From contig JAUNSG010000004.1 of assembly GCA_030539335.1 (NCBI GenBank), forward strand, positions 161,844 to 225,843: 64,000 nt of DNA, given 5' to 3'. The translations under genes and the position numbers were made by a program. The stretch comes from Eubacteriales bacterium. Lineage in GTDB: Bacteria; Bacillota; Clostridia; Oscillospirales; Butyricicoccaceae. The notes beneath the pieces are model-generated. The model did no database searches and had not been told where the DNA came from. It saw nothing but the letters and a program-made list of their open reading frames with translations. Shown in pieces: positions 55,789 to 63,978 of the stretch. Position 1 is the stretch's first letter; each line of letters starts with the position of its first letter.

Positions 55789-56328
55789 TTACTCCGTTGA
55801 GCCTTCCCACCGGGAAAAAGCATCGGCATATTCTTCCAGATAGTCCGCCGGGATTGCTATGCCGTCTTCCGTCTCTGTCTGTTCTTCCACCGGCATTGGG
55901 TTACAGCCGCCACGCTCCTCGCCAATCTGATCGGTCGTAAACATATTTCCACAGTTCTGGCAGACGAACGAATCCTCCTCCTGCACGAAATATGCCTGCG
56001 GCGCCGGGCTGCAGCTCTGACAGGTATTGAACGCAATGCGAACCGTGTCGTCCGCATCTCTGACGGCAAGCAGCTGAACCGTCGTCCCATCCGCATCATA
56101 ATTGGCGAACGTCGCAACATCGGTGATCTCGTCGGTGTTGAGGAGCACATTTCCGTCTTGACCTGCTTCCAATGTGATGTAGGGATTCGTCTGCTCCTCT
56201 GCGTCTGCTTCCGCTGTGATCTCTTTTTCCGGTGTCTGTTCCACCGCAATATTCGATTTTGCACCGCAGCCTGTCAGGACAAACAGACACGCCGCGATGC
56301 CCAAGAACATGAGCTTCTGTCTCTTCAT
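55789..56328 (-). CDS. DUF2318 (FtrD-like) Fe-S/metal-binding lipoprotein
   Basis: A 179-residue lipoprotein: signal peptide with lipobox LTGC, then the DUF2318 domain with Cys pairs (FNTCQSCSPAP ... VCQNCGNMF and a third Cys in GGCNP). The family often accompanies iron or copper transport proteins (FtrD). It overlaps the preceding HMA/TauE-like gene by 4 bp, so the two products probably work together in metal handling at the membrane. Confidence 0.85.
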   Translation of the reverse strand: MKRQKLMFLGIAACLFVLTGCGAKSNIAVEQTPEKEITAEADAEEQTNPYITLEAGQDGNVLLNTDEITDVATFANYDADGTTVQLLAVRDADDTVRIAFNTCQSCSPAPQAYFVQEEDSFVCQNCGNMFTTDQIGEERGGCNPMPVEEQTETEDGIAIPADYLEEYADAFSRWEGSTE

Positions 56329-57635
56329 TCGGTTGTTCCTTTCTCAAAGTAGGCGGGGTCATCGATTACCTGAATGGTATTCTTTATCATCCCCATCCAG
56401 CAGGTGTAGGTATAGGTCCCCTCTTCCGTCGGCGTGAAAACAATCTCGTTTTCCCCGGCGTGCAGTTCCTGCTCAAACGAAAAATCCTTGCTGACTATCT
56501 GGTTATTGCAGCCGGTGAGATAGGTCTCGTCGACATGGATAATCATGTGAACCGGGATATCCTTCTGCACCACAACATCCGCATACCCGTTATAAGTCAG
56601 GTCAAACTGCACGACCTGTTCCTCTCCCTGCATCGTCGCCGCCAGATATTGATCCCATTCGCTTTGCGCGGACTGGGAAAAGGAAAGGCCGAGCGTACTC
56701 ATCCCCCGGCTCATCATACTGACGGACAGCACAAGAATCAGTGTTGCCGCAATTTTATTGATCCAAATCCGGCCTTTTCCGTGCAGCGCTCCGGCAAACA
56801 GGCCAACTGCGAACATCATTGGCACGGTGCCAATGGCAAACAGGAACAGGGACACGGCGCCCAGCACCATACTTCCGGTGGACAGTGCATACAATTGCAT
56901 CGCCTGCAACGGACCGCATGGCATCCATCCATTCAGCAAGCCAATGAGAAACGAATTTTTGCTTTTCCGCCGGAACACCGCGTGGCGAGGCAAAGGAATA
57001 TTGAAAACACCGAGCATGCGCAGCGACATCAAAAACATCACTGCGGCCGCCAGCAAAATAATCCCACCGGACAGGCAGCGATGGATAGAGATCACACTTC
57101 CCAGAAATCCAACCAAGCCGCCAATCGCCGTATACGACAACACGCGCCCCAAATTGTAGTACAACGGCCGTTTCCAACTGCGTTCCGCGCCGGAAGAAAC
57201 CGCCGTCAGATTGATTGCACCACACATACCGACACAGTGAATGCTGGTCAGCGCTCCGGTTACGACAAGCATGCCATAGGTGATACTGCTGTCAATCGTC
57301 GGGATCATCTGGAAGAGATTAAATCCCAGGACCGCCCGCAATCCCACAGCAAGGCCAAGAATGCAAAACAAAATCAGGATAAATTCTACGAATTTCACCC
57401 GATCCTGCAGCGGCTCCCGCTCCTCGCAGATCAGCCGCTTCTCGGTAACATACCCGGCATCCGCAATAAGCTGCACCAGCGCCGCTGCATCCAGCTCCCC
57501 CTCATAGGATATCTCCGCAATATCTTCCCGGATCGATACCTCCCGGATTGCCGGATGCTTCCGCAGCGCATTCTGTATGGTCACAATACAGTGTGCACAG
57601 TGTATTCCCCTGATTTTCATATATCGTTTTTTCAT
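56325..57635 (-). CDS. HMA-TauE/DsbD-like-cupredoxin copper/metal membrane protein
   Basis: A 436-residue three-part protein. An N-terminal HMA domain (about 1-68) has the metal pair CAHC at residues 13-16. Six to seven membrane helices (about 80-330) follow, in the UreH/TauE-like group (HCVGMCGAI, NGWMPCGPLQAMQLYALS). A cupredoxin-like C-terminal domain (about 340-436) ends GTYTYTCWMGMIKN, with Cys and Met placed like copper ligands. This architecture is known for copper-handling proteins. It is first in a long operon leading to bioB and the sulfur genes. The start at MKKRYMK has GAGGGG 10 nt upstream. Confidence 0.88.
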   Translation of the reverse strand: MKKRYMKIRGIHCAHCIVTIQNALRKHPAIREVSIREDIAEISYEGELDAAALVQLIADAGYVTEKRLICEEREPLQDRVKFVEFILILFCILGLAVGLRAVLGFNLFQMIPTIDSSITYGMLVVTGALTSIHCVGMCGAINLTAVSSGAERSWKRPLYYNLGRVLSYTAIGGLVGFLGSVISIHRCLSGGIILLAAAVMFLMSLRMLGVFNIPLPRHAVFRRKSKNSFLIGLLNGWMPCGPLQAMQLYALSTGSMVLGAVSLFLFAIGTVPMMFAVGLFAGALHGKGRIWINKIAATLILVLSVSMMSRGMSTLGLSFSQSAQSEWDQYLAATMQGEEQVVQFDLTYNGYADVVVQKDIPVHMIIHVDETYLTGCNNQIVSKDFSFEQELHAGENEIVFTPTEEGTYTYTCWMGMIKNTIQVIDDPAYFEKGTTE

Positions 57636-57699
57636 CGACACGTTTCCCCTCACGGTTTCTTCCCGATCTGTCCCCTCCCAGAAACGGTTTACCTTCGTT

Positions 57700-57728
57700 A
57701 GTATAAACCAATCAACCTATCTTGTAAA
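57700..57728 (-). promoter_or_regulatory. Promoter of the metal/bioB/sulfur operon
   Basis: On minus, TTTACA (57728-57723), a 17-bp spacer and TATACT (57705-57700). An inverted repeat, GGTTTA and TAAACC (57687-57710 overall), overlaps the start region and may be an operator. Confidence 0.75.
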
Positions 57729-57784
57729 TATGTTTTTTCAGAAATAAAAGAATTTCTTTTGTGTCCCCCTCTTCGGCAACGATG

Positions 57785-58909
57785 TTACTGGGCCAGATTG
57801 CGGTACATGTCTTCCAGCATCGGCACCGTCACTGGGGCCGGATTGTTGGCGAGATTGGGATGCACACTGTCCTGCGCCAGCTTGTGTATCTGCTCTGCGC
57901 TCAGGTTTTGGTCGGCAAGGGTCGAGCGGAGCCCAATGGTCTGCCGAAGCGCGCCGATGTGGTTCGCCAGTTTGCTGACATCCGCAAAGCCCAATGCGTC
58001 TGCCAATGCCTGTATCCGCGGGATCTCCCGATTGATGCGCAGGAACCAATCGATCGTCAATCCACACGCCTCGCCGTGAGGGATGCCATACTGCGCAGTC
58101 AGCGGATACGAGCAGGCATGCGGGCCGGTCGTTTTGGGAAGCGCAAACGACAGTCCCGCCAAAACCGACGCCTCGGCAAGCGCTCTTCGCGCCTCCCGGT
58201 TCGATCCATCCTGCACTGCGGTTTCCAGATTCTCAAAAATCAGCTTCGCGGCACGAATCGCGAGTGTGTCACAAATCGGCTGATGATGAATGCTGCTGTA
58301 TCCTTCTATCGCATGGCACAGCGCATCCATTCCGGTGCATGCGGTCAAATATGGAGGCAGAGACAGGGTCAGTTCCGGGTCAACAATGGCGAGTTTTGCC
58401 GACAGGGACGGCGCCCCCAGCGGCAGTTTCCGGTCACCGTCGCTCAAAACACTGACGCTGGTCACCTCACTGCCGGTTCCGGCCGTTGTCGGAATGGCGA
58501 TGACCGGAAGACCGTTCGCCGGAAGGGGATGTTTTGTCCCAAAGTAATGCCGTATGCTCTTCCCTTCGCGCGCGATGGCCGCCGCTGCCTTTGCACTGTC
58601 CAGCACACTTCCACCGCCCAGCGCAACCACGAAATCCAGTCCGTGCTCCCGAATCTGTGCGGCGCAATCGTCGGTAAAGCGCAGTTCCGGATTTGGACGG
58701 ATATCGCAATATACCACTTGAATATGGTTCGCCGCATCACGCCTTATCTGCTCCGCATAGTCGGAAAACGAGCGGCTGGTCATCAGAATGCCTCGCGTTC
58801 CGCCGATCTGCTGTACGGCCTTCGCGAGCTGCTTTACGCTCCCATCGCCAAACCAAATCTCCACCGGTTGGCGATACCTCCATGCCTCAGAGGAATTCCC
58901 GGTCCACAA
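57785..58909 (-). CDS. Iron-containing alcohol dehydrogenase, sulfoacetaldehyde reductase-like
   Basis: A 374-residue group III metal-dependent alcohol dehydrogenase. Motifs: FVVALGGGSVLDSAKA, IPTTAGTGSEVT, and metal ligands in HAIEGYSSIHHQP and YGIPHGEACG. The family includes phosphonoacetaldehyde and sulfoacetaldehyde reductases. Being last in an operon with taurine transport and a taurine aminotransferase-like gene, reduction of sulfoacetaldehyde to isethionate is the best guess. The likely start is a TTG at 58909 with GAGGTG 7 nt upstream, overlapping the aminotransferase by 23 bp; a GTG at 58864 is possible. Confidence 0.85.
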   Translation of the reverse strand: MWTGNSSEAWRYRQPVEIWFGDGSVKQLAKAVQQIGGTRGILMTSRSFSDYAEQIRRDAANHIQVVYCDIRPNPELRFTDDCAAQIREHGLDFVVALGGGSVLDSAKAAAAIAREGKSIRHYFGTKHPLPANGLPVIAIPTTAGTGSEVTSVSVLSDGDRKLPLGAPSLSAKLAIVDPELTLSLPPYLTACTGMDALCHAIEGYSSIHHQPICDTLAIRAAKLIFENLETAVQDGSNREARRALAEASVLAGLSFALPKTTGPHACSYPLTAQYGIPHGEACGLTIDWFLRINREIPRIQALADALGFADVSKLANHIGALRQTIGLRSTLADQNLSAEQIHKLAQDSVHPNLANNPAPVTVPMLEDMYRNLAQ

Positions 58910-60224
58910 TATCCATCACCTCGTCAAATTTTTTCATTTCCTCCCGCAGCTGCTCTTCGGTAATGATCAGCGGCGGTGTAATGTTGATGTTGTTCTCACG
59001 TCCATAGGTGGAGAATCCGCGTTCATGCAGCCGTGCAATAATGCGTCCCAGCTGTCCGCTCTTGTCCGCGTAAGGGACCAGCGGTTCCCGCGTCTCTTTG
59101 TCCTTCACCAGCTCGACTGCGGAGAACAAACCGATCGATCGGACATCCCCAATGCAGCGATGCTTTTCTTTCTGTTCTTCCAGAAGCTCCTTTAATACCT
59201 CGCCGACTTCCTGGACATGATCCAGAATATGATGTTCCTGATAATAGTTGACGCAGGCCACTCCCGCCGCACACGCCAGAGAATGTCCACTATATGTAAG
59301 GCCATACTGGAATACGTGATCTTCGTAATATCGGGCGATTTCCTTGCTGACGATAATTCCCCCCAGCGGGACGTATCCGCAGGTGACTCCCTTGGCGAAG
59401 GTAATGATGTCCGGTTTGATCCCCCAGTGCTCAAAGGCAAACATCGTTCCCGTGCGTCCAAAGCCTGCCATGACTTCATCACAGATCAACAGGATACCGT
59501 ATTCATCACAGATTTTGCGCAGCCCCTGTAAATATCCATCCGGCGGAATAATGACGCCATTCGCGCCCGTGATGGATTCCACCTCGATGGCTGCCACATT
59601 TTCCGGTCCCTCATAGAGTAATTGTTCGCGCAGTTTATCCAAATAAAATGCCGATGCCTCTGCATCGTTTTGGAACCGGATCTTGGAGCGGTAAACATAG
59701 GGGTCAAAAAATTTGATGAAGCCGGTTGCCGCCGGATTTTCCAAGGCAAAGCGGCGTGGATCGCCGGACAGATTTCCCGATCCCAGTGTGGAGCCATGGT
59801 AGCTGCGGTACCGGGAAAAAATCTTCGGGCGTCCGGTCACCGTGCGCGCCATATTGATCGCAGCTTCGTTGGAATCCGATCCTCCCAACGCAAAAAATAC
59901 CTTCTGCATGTTATCCGGTGCAAGCTCGACCAGCATCTTTGCCAGTTGTGCGCGCGGGCCAGAGGCAAACTTCGGAGCGACATACGGAAGAATATCCAGC
60001 TGCTCCCGAATGGCATTGGAAATCTCCGGATTGCCATAACCGAGGTTGACATTGGTGAGCTGGCTTCCCATATCGGCGTAGCGCTTCCCCTCATAATCCC
60101 AGAAATAGATTCCCTCCGCCTTTTCCACCGCAATTGGATTCACATTTCCGGTAAGCCATGGATGTTGGTTATACGTCTTGTCATACTGCAATGTCTCTGT
60201 GCCGTTCAACTGATAATTACTCAT
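58887..60224 (-). CDS. Class III aminotransferase, probable taurine aminotransferase
   Basis: A 445-residue PLP enzyme. Class III motifs: YADMGSQLTNVNLGYGNPEI, given as its core, FALGGSDSNEAAINMAR, LLICDEVMAGFGRTG and the PLP-lysine in ITFAKGVTCGYVPLGG. Its linkage to TauABC indicates taurine:pyruvate or taurine:2-oxoglutarate aminotransferase, giving sulfoacetaldehyde. The ORF extends 35 codons upstream; I start at MSNYQLNG, which has GGAAGGAAAAG upstream. Confidence 0.88.
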   Translation of the reverse strand: MSNYQLNGTETLQYDKTYNQHPWLTGNVNPIAVEKAEGIYFWDYEGKRYADMGSQLTNVNLGYGNPEISNAIREQLDILPYVAPKFASGPRAQLAKMLVELAPDNMQKVFFALGGSDSNEAAINMARTVTGRPKIFSRYRSYHGSTLGSGNLSGDPRRFALENPAATGFIKFFDPYVYRSKIRFQNDAEASAFYLDKLREQLLYEGPENVAAIEVESITGANGVIIPPDGYLQGLRKICDEYGILLICDEVMAGFGRTGTMFAFEHWGIKPDIITFAKGVTCGYVPLGGIIVSKEIARYYEDHVFQYGLTYSGHSLACAAGVACVNYYQEHHILDHVQEVGEVLKELLEEQKEKHRCIGDVRSIGLFSAVELVKDKETREPLVPYADKSGQLGRIIARLHERGFSTYGRENNINITPPLIITEEQLREEMKKFDEVMDIVDREFL

Positions 60225-60351
60225 GTCGGATCTTTTCCTTCCATAATAAATTGTTATTTTTTCTGCCCGATGCATTCTCCCAAAGAACGCGCAATACATT
60301 GCCAGAGCGGCTCCGACAATGTATTGCATCTAAAAAGAGATGAAAAATTAT

Positions 60352-61236
60352 TTATTGATCGAGCTTTGCATTTCGCTGACTGTTGATCAGCTTCAGCAGG
60401 TGTTCTCGATATTGGTAAAATTCCTTCGTAAACTTGATGTCTGTCGATTCCCCTTCGGCGATCTGCCGCGAGAAATGCAGCGGAATGTCATCCATCACCT
60501 TGCCCGGATGCCGGCTCAGAACAATGGCGCGCGATCCGAGCAAGAGCGCTTCCTCTACATCATGGGTAATAAAGAAAATGGTCTTGCCGGTTTCCCACCA
60601 AATCTTTCTGGTCAGATCCTGCACGGTTTCCCGGGTCAGCGCGTCCAGTGCGCCGAACGGCTCATCCATCAGCAGAATCTCCGGGTCGTTTACCAAAGCG
60701 CGTGCAATGGAAACGCGCTGCTTCATGCCGCCGGACAGCTCATAGATTTTTTTGTCGGCAAACTCGGTCAATCCGACCTTTGCCAGAAAATCCTCCGCCA
60801 GCTTATGGTACTGTTCCTTCGGCAACCCGCGCACCTTTGGGCCAAACTCCACGTTTTCACGCACGGAAAACCAATCGTACAGCGGCGGATGCTGGAAGAC
60901 AACACCTCTCTGCCAGTCCGTTCCCTTGATGTCCTCACCATCCAGCTTCACACTGCCGGAGGTCGGTGGGATGAAGCCGGCGATAATTTTCAGCAGTGTG
61001 CTCTTTCCGCAGCCGGACGGTCCCAGCACACACACAAACTCGCCGCGATAAATATTGAATGTGATATCCTGCAGTGCCTTGACCGGTCCGGTCAGTCCTT
61101 TATAATCAAGATCCACACCGTTAATTTCGATCTGCCGGTCGGCTGGATCAAACGTTCCATCCGACACGTGAACCTGTTTCAGCTCGACAAGCTCTCCCGC
61201 AGGCTCATAGGGAATCTTCTGTCTATTGACTTTCAT
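60352..61236 (-). CDS. tauB: Taurine/sulfonate ABC transporter ATP-binding protein
   Basis: A 294-residue ATPase: Walker A GPSGCGKSTLLKI, signature LSGGMKQRVSIARAL, Walker B ILLMDEPFGALD. This is the SsuB/TauB/NrtD group. About 35 residues precede the usual start of the fold, a long N-terminal extension. It lies between tauA and the aminotransferase gene. Confidence 0.92.
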   Translation of the reverse strand: MKVNRQKIPYEPAGELVELKQVHVSDGTFDPADRQIEINGVDLDYKGLTGPVKALQDITFNIYRGEFVCVLGPSGCGKSTLLKIIAGFIPPTSGSVKLDGEDIKGTDWQRGVVFQHPPLYDWFSVRENVEFGPKVRGLPKEQYHKLAEDFLAKVGLTEFADKKIYELSGGMKQRVSIARALVNDPEILLMDEPFGALDALTRETVQDLTRKIWWETGKTIFFITHDVEEALLLGSRAIVLSRHPGKVMDDIPLHFSRQIAEGESTDIKFTKEFYQYREHLLKLINSQRNAKLDQ

Positions 61237-61256
61237 TCCTCTCCCGTCCTTCCTTC

Positions 61257-62324
61257 TTACTCTGCTGCAAGCGATTGTACTGCCTGCTCCAGATAGGTCG
61301 TATTGATCGCGGCCTGGAAGGCCTCCAGCTCCGGCGCAGATGTAATGCTTTGCTGCTCAACCAGGAAGTCCGCCGTGTCCTTCAAATTCTGTGCCAGACC
61401 TCCGCCGAGCCATTCCTCAGACAACTGTTCCTCTCCCGTCAGATAGGTGAACTGCGTCAGCTGCGATGCGGCGTCTTCTGCTTCGATTCCAAGCACCGCC
61501 GATACATCCTCAGCTGCGGTGTCAGCATCGTTTTGAATGATCTCATTGCCCTTCAAAACTGCTTCCAGGAACTCCGTAACCAATTCCGGATTTTCCTCTG
61601 CAAATTCATCGCGTGCGACGATCAGATCGCCGGTCACATAGCCTTCCTTTGCCAGAACGTCACTGCCGGTAACCACGGTACCGCCCTCTTTTAACAGGTT
61701 ATCCAGCGTTGGATACCAGATATATGCTGCATCAATGTCGCCGCGCTGCCATGCTGCATAAATATCATCTGCTTCCATGTCAAGCAGATCGACATCCGTC
61801 TCTGCAACGCCGGCCAGCTTGAGCGCACTCAGCAGAGAGTAATGCGCTGTGGACGCAAATGGCGTCGCAACCTTCTTTCCGACCAGATCGGTGACATCGG
61901 AGATTCCGGAATCCTTTGTCGCTACCAGCGATTCCGCCGATCCAATGATATCGCCTATGCCGACAACGGAATAGCCGAGGTCGGAGGAAATCCCCAGTGC
62001 AGACGGGGAGGTTCCCAATTCCGTAATATCAATGGAACCGGAGGCAATTGCCGTGTTCACGTCCTTGCCAGAGCTGAAGCTCACAATGTTTACCTCTGCA
62101 TCCAACAGGTCCTCATAATAGTTTTCCTTGCGGGCGATCAGATCGGCATTGACCAGATCCATCGTTCCGATATTGATCACCGTTGCGCCCGACGATGCGG
62201 TATTTCCACCTGCACTGCCCGCAGCCGCGGAATTGTTCGATCCGCATCCCGCAATCGCTGTAACAAGAATTGCTGCTGCCGCAGTCATGCCGACCAGTCT
62301 TTTTCTAATGTTTTTGTTGCTCAT
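61257..62324 (-). CDS. tauA: Taurine ABC transporter substrate-binding lipoprotein
   Basis: A 355-residue lipoprotein with a signal peptide and lipobox AIAGC (Cys27), followed by a type II periplasmic-binding fold of the TauA/SsuA/NMT1 group (INIGTMDLVNADLIARKE, IWYPTLDNLLKEGG). TauA-type proteins bind taurine or other sulfonates outside the cell. Assignment to taurine over alkanesulfonates rests on the aminotransferase in the operon. Confidence 0.9.
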   Translation of the reverse strand: MSNKNIRKRLVGMTAAAAILVTAIAGCGSNNSAAAGSAGGNTASSGATVINIGTMDLVNADLIARKENYYEDLLDAEVNIVSFSSGKDVNTAIASGSIDITELGTSPSALGISSDLGYSVVGIGDIIGSAESLVATKDSGISDVTDLVGKKVATPFASTAHYSLLSALKLAGVAETDVDLLDMEADDIYAAWQRGDIDAAYIWYPTLDNLLKEGGTVVTGSDVLAKEGYVTGDLIVARDEFAEENPELVTEFLEAVLKGNEIIQNDADTAAEDVSAVLGIEAEDAASQLTQFTYLTGEEQLSEEWLGGGLAQNLKDTADFLVEQQSITSAPELEAFQAAINTTYLEQAVQSLAAE

Positions 62325-62382
62325 GACAGTCTCCTTTTCTTATGTCAATCGTTTTTCTTTGTGAAATGTAGGGATGATATTG

Positions 62383-63162
62383 TCAGGACTTTCCTTTCCA
62401 GTGGACGACCTTCCGCTCGACAAGCCGGACAAACTGGTCCAGCAGGATACCGGTGATGCCCATCAGAATAACACCGAAGAAAATAATATCACTTCTCAGA
62501 TAGTTGCTGGCGTCCAATACCAACCAGCCAATTCCGCTTACCGCGGCAACCATTTCTGCAGCAACCAGCGTGGTGTATTCTACGCCGATCGCTGTGCGCA
62601 CACCGGTGAAAATATCACTCAGCGTCGCTGGGAACACCACGTAGAAAAAAATCTGTCTGCTGGTTGCCCCCAAGGTCTGCGCCCCGTAAATATAATCTTC
62701 CTTAATTCTCAGTACACCGGAAACACAGGCAATATAGACCGGGGCGAATCCCGCAAGGAACAGCAGGGCAATCTTGGAAGAATTGTCAATTCCCATCCAC
62801 AGAACCAAAATCGTGTAATAAGCCAGCGGCGGCAGCGGACGATAGAACTCGACAATCGGTTCGACAAACGCACGGACCGTAGCGTTGTAGCCACTCAGCA
62901 GTCCCAGAGGGATGGCTGTGACCAAAACCAGAACAAACGCGATAATTAAGCGTTCCAGACTGGCCAGCAGATGCTGCAACAGGGTATAGCCCTTATATCC
63001 GTTTTGAATGATATCCAGACCTGCTGTGATAACCGCGCCAGGACTTGGGATCATTACGGCAGAAACCAGCTGCATTTTTGTGACAAGGTACCAGATCACC
63101 AGGACGGCAATCAATACTCCGACCGGTATGTATTTCTGTCTCCTCGTTTTTGTGTCATTCAT
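62383..63162 (-). CDS. tauC: Taurine ABC transporter permease
   Basis: A 259-residue inner-membrane permease with six predicted helices and the EAA-like loop of the TauC/SsuC family (AQTLGATSRQIFFYVVFPATLSDI, cut for length). I start at MNDTKTRRQKYIP; GGAGG lies 12 nt upstream, a longer gap than usual. The open frame extends 52 codons further into the yezD gene without support. It precedes tauA by 58 bp. Confidence 0.92.
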   Translation of the reverse strand: MNDTKTRRQKYIPVGVLIAVLVIWYLVTKMQLVSAVMIPSPGAVITAGLDIIQNGYKGYTLLQHLLASLERLIIAFVLVLVTAIPLGLLSGYNATVRAFVEPIVEFYRPLPPLAYYTILVLWMGIDNSSKIALLFLAGFAPVYIACVSGVLRIKEDYIYGAQTLGATSRQIFFYVVFPATLSDIFTGVRTAIGVEYTTLVAAEMVAAVSGIGWLVLDASNYLRSDIIFFGVILMGITGILLDQFVRLVERKVVHWKGKS

Positions 63163-63199
63163 AAAAAAATGATGCCTCCTTTTTTTCGTGAAAACCGTT

Positions 63200-63379
63200 T
63201 TAATGATTTGTGCGTTTGGGTTCGCGTGGCAGACGTATCTTTTCATTTCGATCAATTTGAACCAGAACGCCATCCTGAAACACCAAAGTGACAGTTCCAT
63301 AGGAAATGTTTTCTGCAATTTCCTGAATCATTTCCATCTGCTTTTCGCTGATCGCCAATTTCTGTTCGTCCTTTGGCAC
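63200..63379 (-). CDS. YezD/DUF2292 small protein (GTG start)
   Basis: A 59-residue protein matching YezD: KQMEMIQEIAENISYGTVTL then VFQDGVLVQIDRNEKIRLP. The family is found next to assimilatory sulfur genes in Firmicutes; its role is unknown. The GTG start (PKDEQKLAI follows) has AAAGGGG 8 nt upstream. It is the first full gene of the tau operon after the leader terminator. Confidence 0.88.
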   Translation of the reverse strand: MPKDEQKLAISEKQMEMIQEIAENISYGTVTLVFQDGVLVQIDRNEKIRLPREPKRTNH

Positions 63380-63497
63380 GCTATCTGCCCCTTTCTTTAC
63401 CTGTTGTGCGAAATAATTTGTATGCCGGAACGGACCGTTCCAACCGTTCTGCCTCCCGCTGTGTGAAGTGTTCCACATACACGCTGCTGACTCCAAT

Positions 63498-63542
63498 AAA
63501 AAAGACACTCCCAGTGGATATCATTCTCCACCGTTAGTGCCT
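63498..63542 (-). terminator. Leader terminator of the tau operon
   Basis: On minus, AGGCACT (63542-63536) pairs with AGTGTCT (63509-63503) and an inner GGTGGA/TCCACT stem forms; TTTTTT follows (63503-63498). It lies 123 bp before yezD and about 90 bp after the leader-peptide stop, so it can act as an attenuator. Confidence 0.8.
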
Positions 63543-63573
63543 CTAATCTTTTTTAGTCAGCATCCAAACTATA

Positions 63574-63629
63574 AGCAGAACACACTGTCCTGCTCATTTC
63601 CTGATTATCCTATGCTTTTTGCATTCAGG
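63574..63629 (-). other. Two further hairpins in the tau leader
   Basis: Between the leader peptide and the terminator are a nested hairpin (63601-63629: CCTGA/TCAGG around ATGC-AAAAA-GCAT) and a 7-bp hairpin (63574-63594: AGCAGGA/TTCTGCT with loop CAGTGTG). The loop can pair with GGCACT of the terminator arm, giving a possible antiterminator. Confidence 0.55.
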
Positions 63630-63632
63630 CAA

Positions 63633-63710
63633 TCACATTCGCAGACAGCGGGAAAACATTCGATTTCTCATCCAAGCTCGACAGATACAACAACATCTTT
63701 CTTTTCTCAT
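63633..63710 (-). CDS. Cysteine-rich leader peptide of the taurine operon
   Basis: A 25-codon ORF, MRKERCCCIC then RAWMRNRMFSRCLRM and a TGA stop. GGAGG (63723-63719) lies 8 nt before the ATG and a near-consensus promoter lies about 63 bp upstream. Codons 6-8 and 10 are all Cys (TGT TGT TGT ATC TGT) and codon 22 is Cys. With an intrinsic terminator downstream and sulfur genes after it, the layout is that of a cysteine-sensing attenuation peptide. The ORF could be chance, but the ribosome site, promoter and terminator argue against that. Confidence 0.72.
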   Translation of the reverse strand: MRKERCCCICRAWMRNRMFSRCLRM

Positions 63711-63772
63711 CTGTTTTTCCTCCGCTTTTTACCTATAAACATATAGGTTTTATAGTTTTATTCCATGTAAGT

Positions 63773-63801
63773 ATCATACACTTCCGTTTTCTATTTGTCA
63801 A
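63773..63801 (-). promoter_or_regulatory. Promoter of the tau operon leader
   Basis: On minus, TTGACA (63801-63796), a 17-bp spacer and TATGAT (63778-63773). Downstream, before the leader ORF, is a short palindrome CCTATA/TATAGG (about 63732-63747) that could be an operator. Confidence 0.82.
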
Positions 63802-63945
63802 CACACTTTTTTCAGAAACTCCTTTTTTGTTAGATTTAACCATGTTACACAATGAAATGTCCGATTTTTCGTACCCTTCCACAGTCTTTCTTTCCGCATC
63901 GCGTCTTTTCCTGCCAAGCACATCATATGGTGCATCGCAGCATAC

Positions 63946-63978
63946 AAAAAGGGCTGCCGCGTGAACGGCAACCCTCTT
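63946..63978. terminator. Terminator at right edge
   Basis: AGGG-TGCCG and CGGCA-CCCT form a stem (63949-63974) with one mismatch and a 6-nt loop; TTTTTG follows on minus. It probably ends a minus-strand gene beyond the window. The 235 bp from the tau promoter to the edge hold no other gene that I can support. Confidence 0.7.

Noticed and set aside
63733..63921. Minus-strand 62-codon frame
   Set aside because: It spans the tau promoter, has AT-rich random codon use and no ribosome site.
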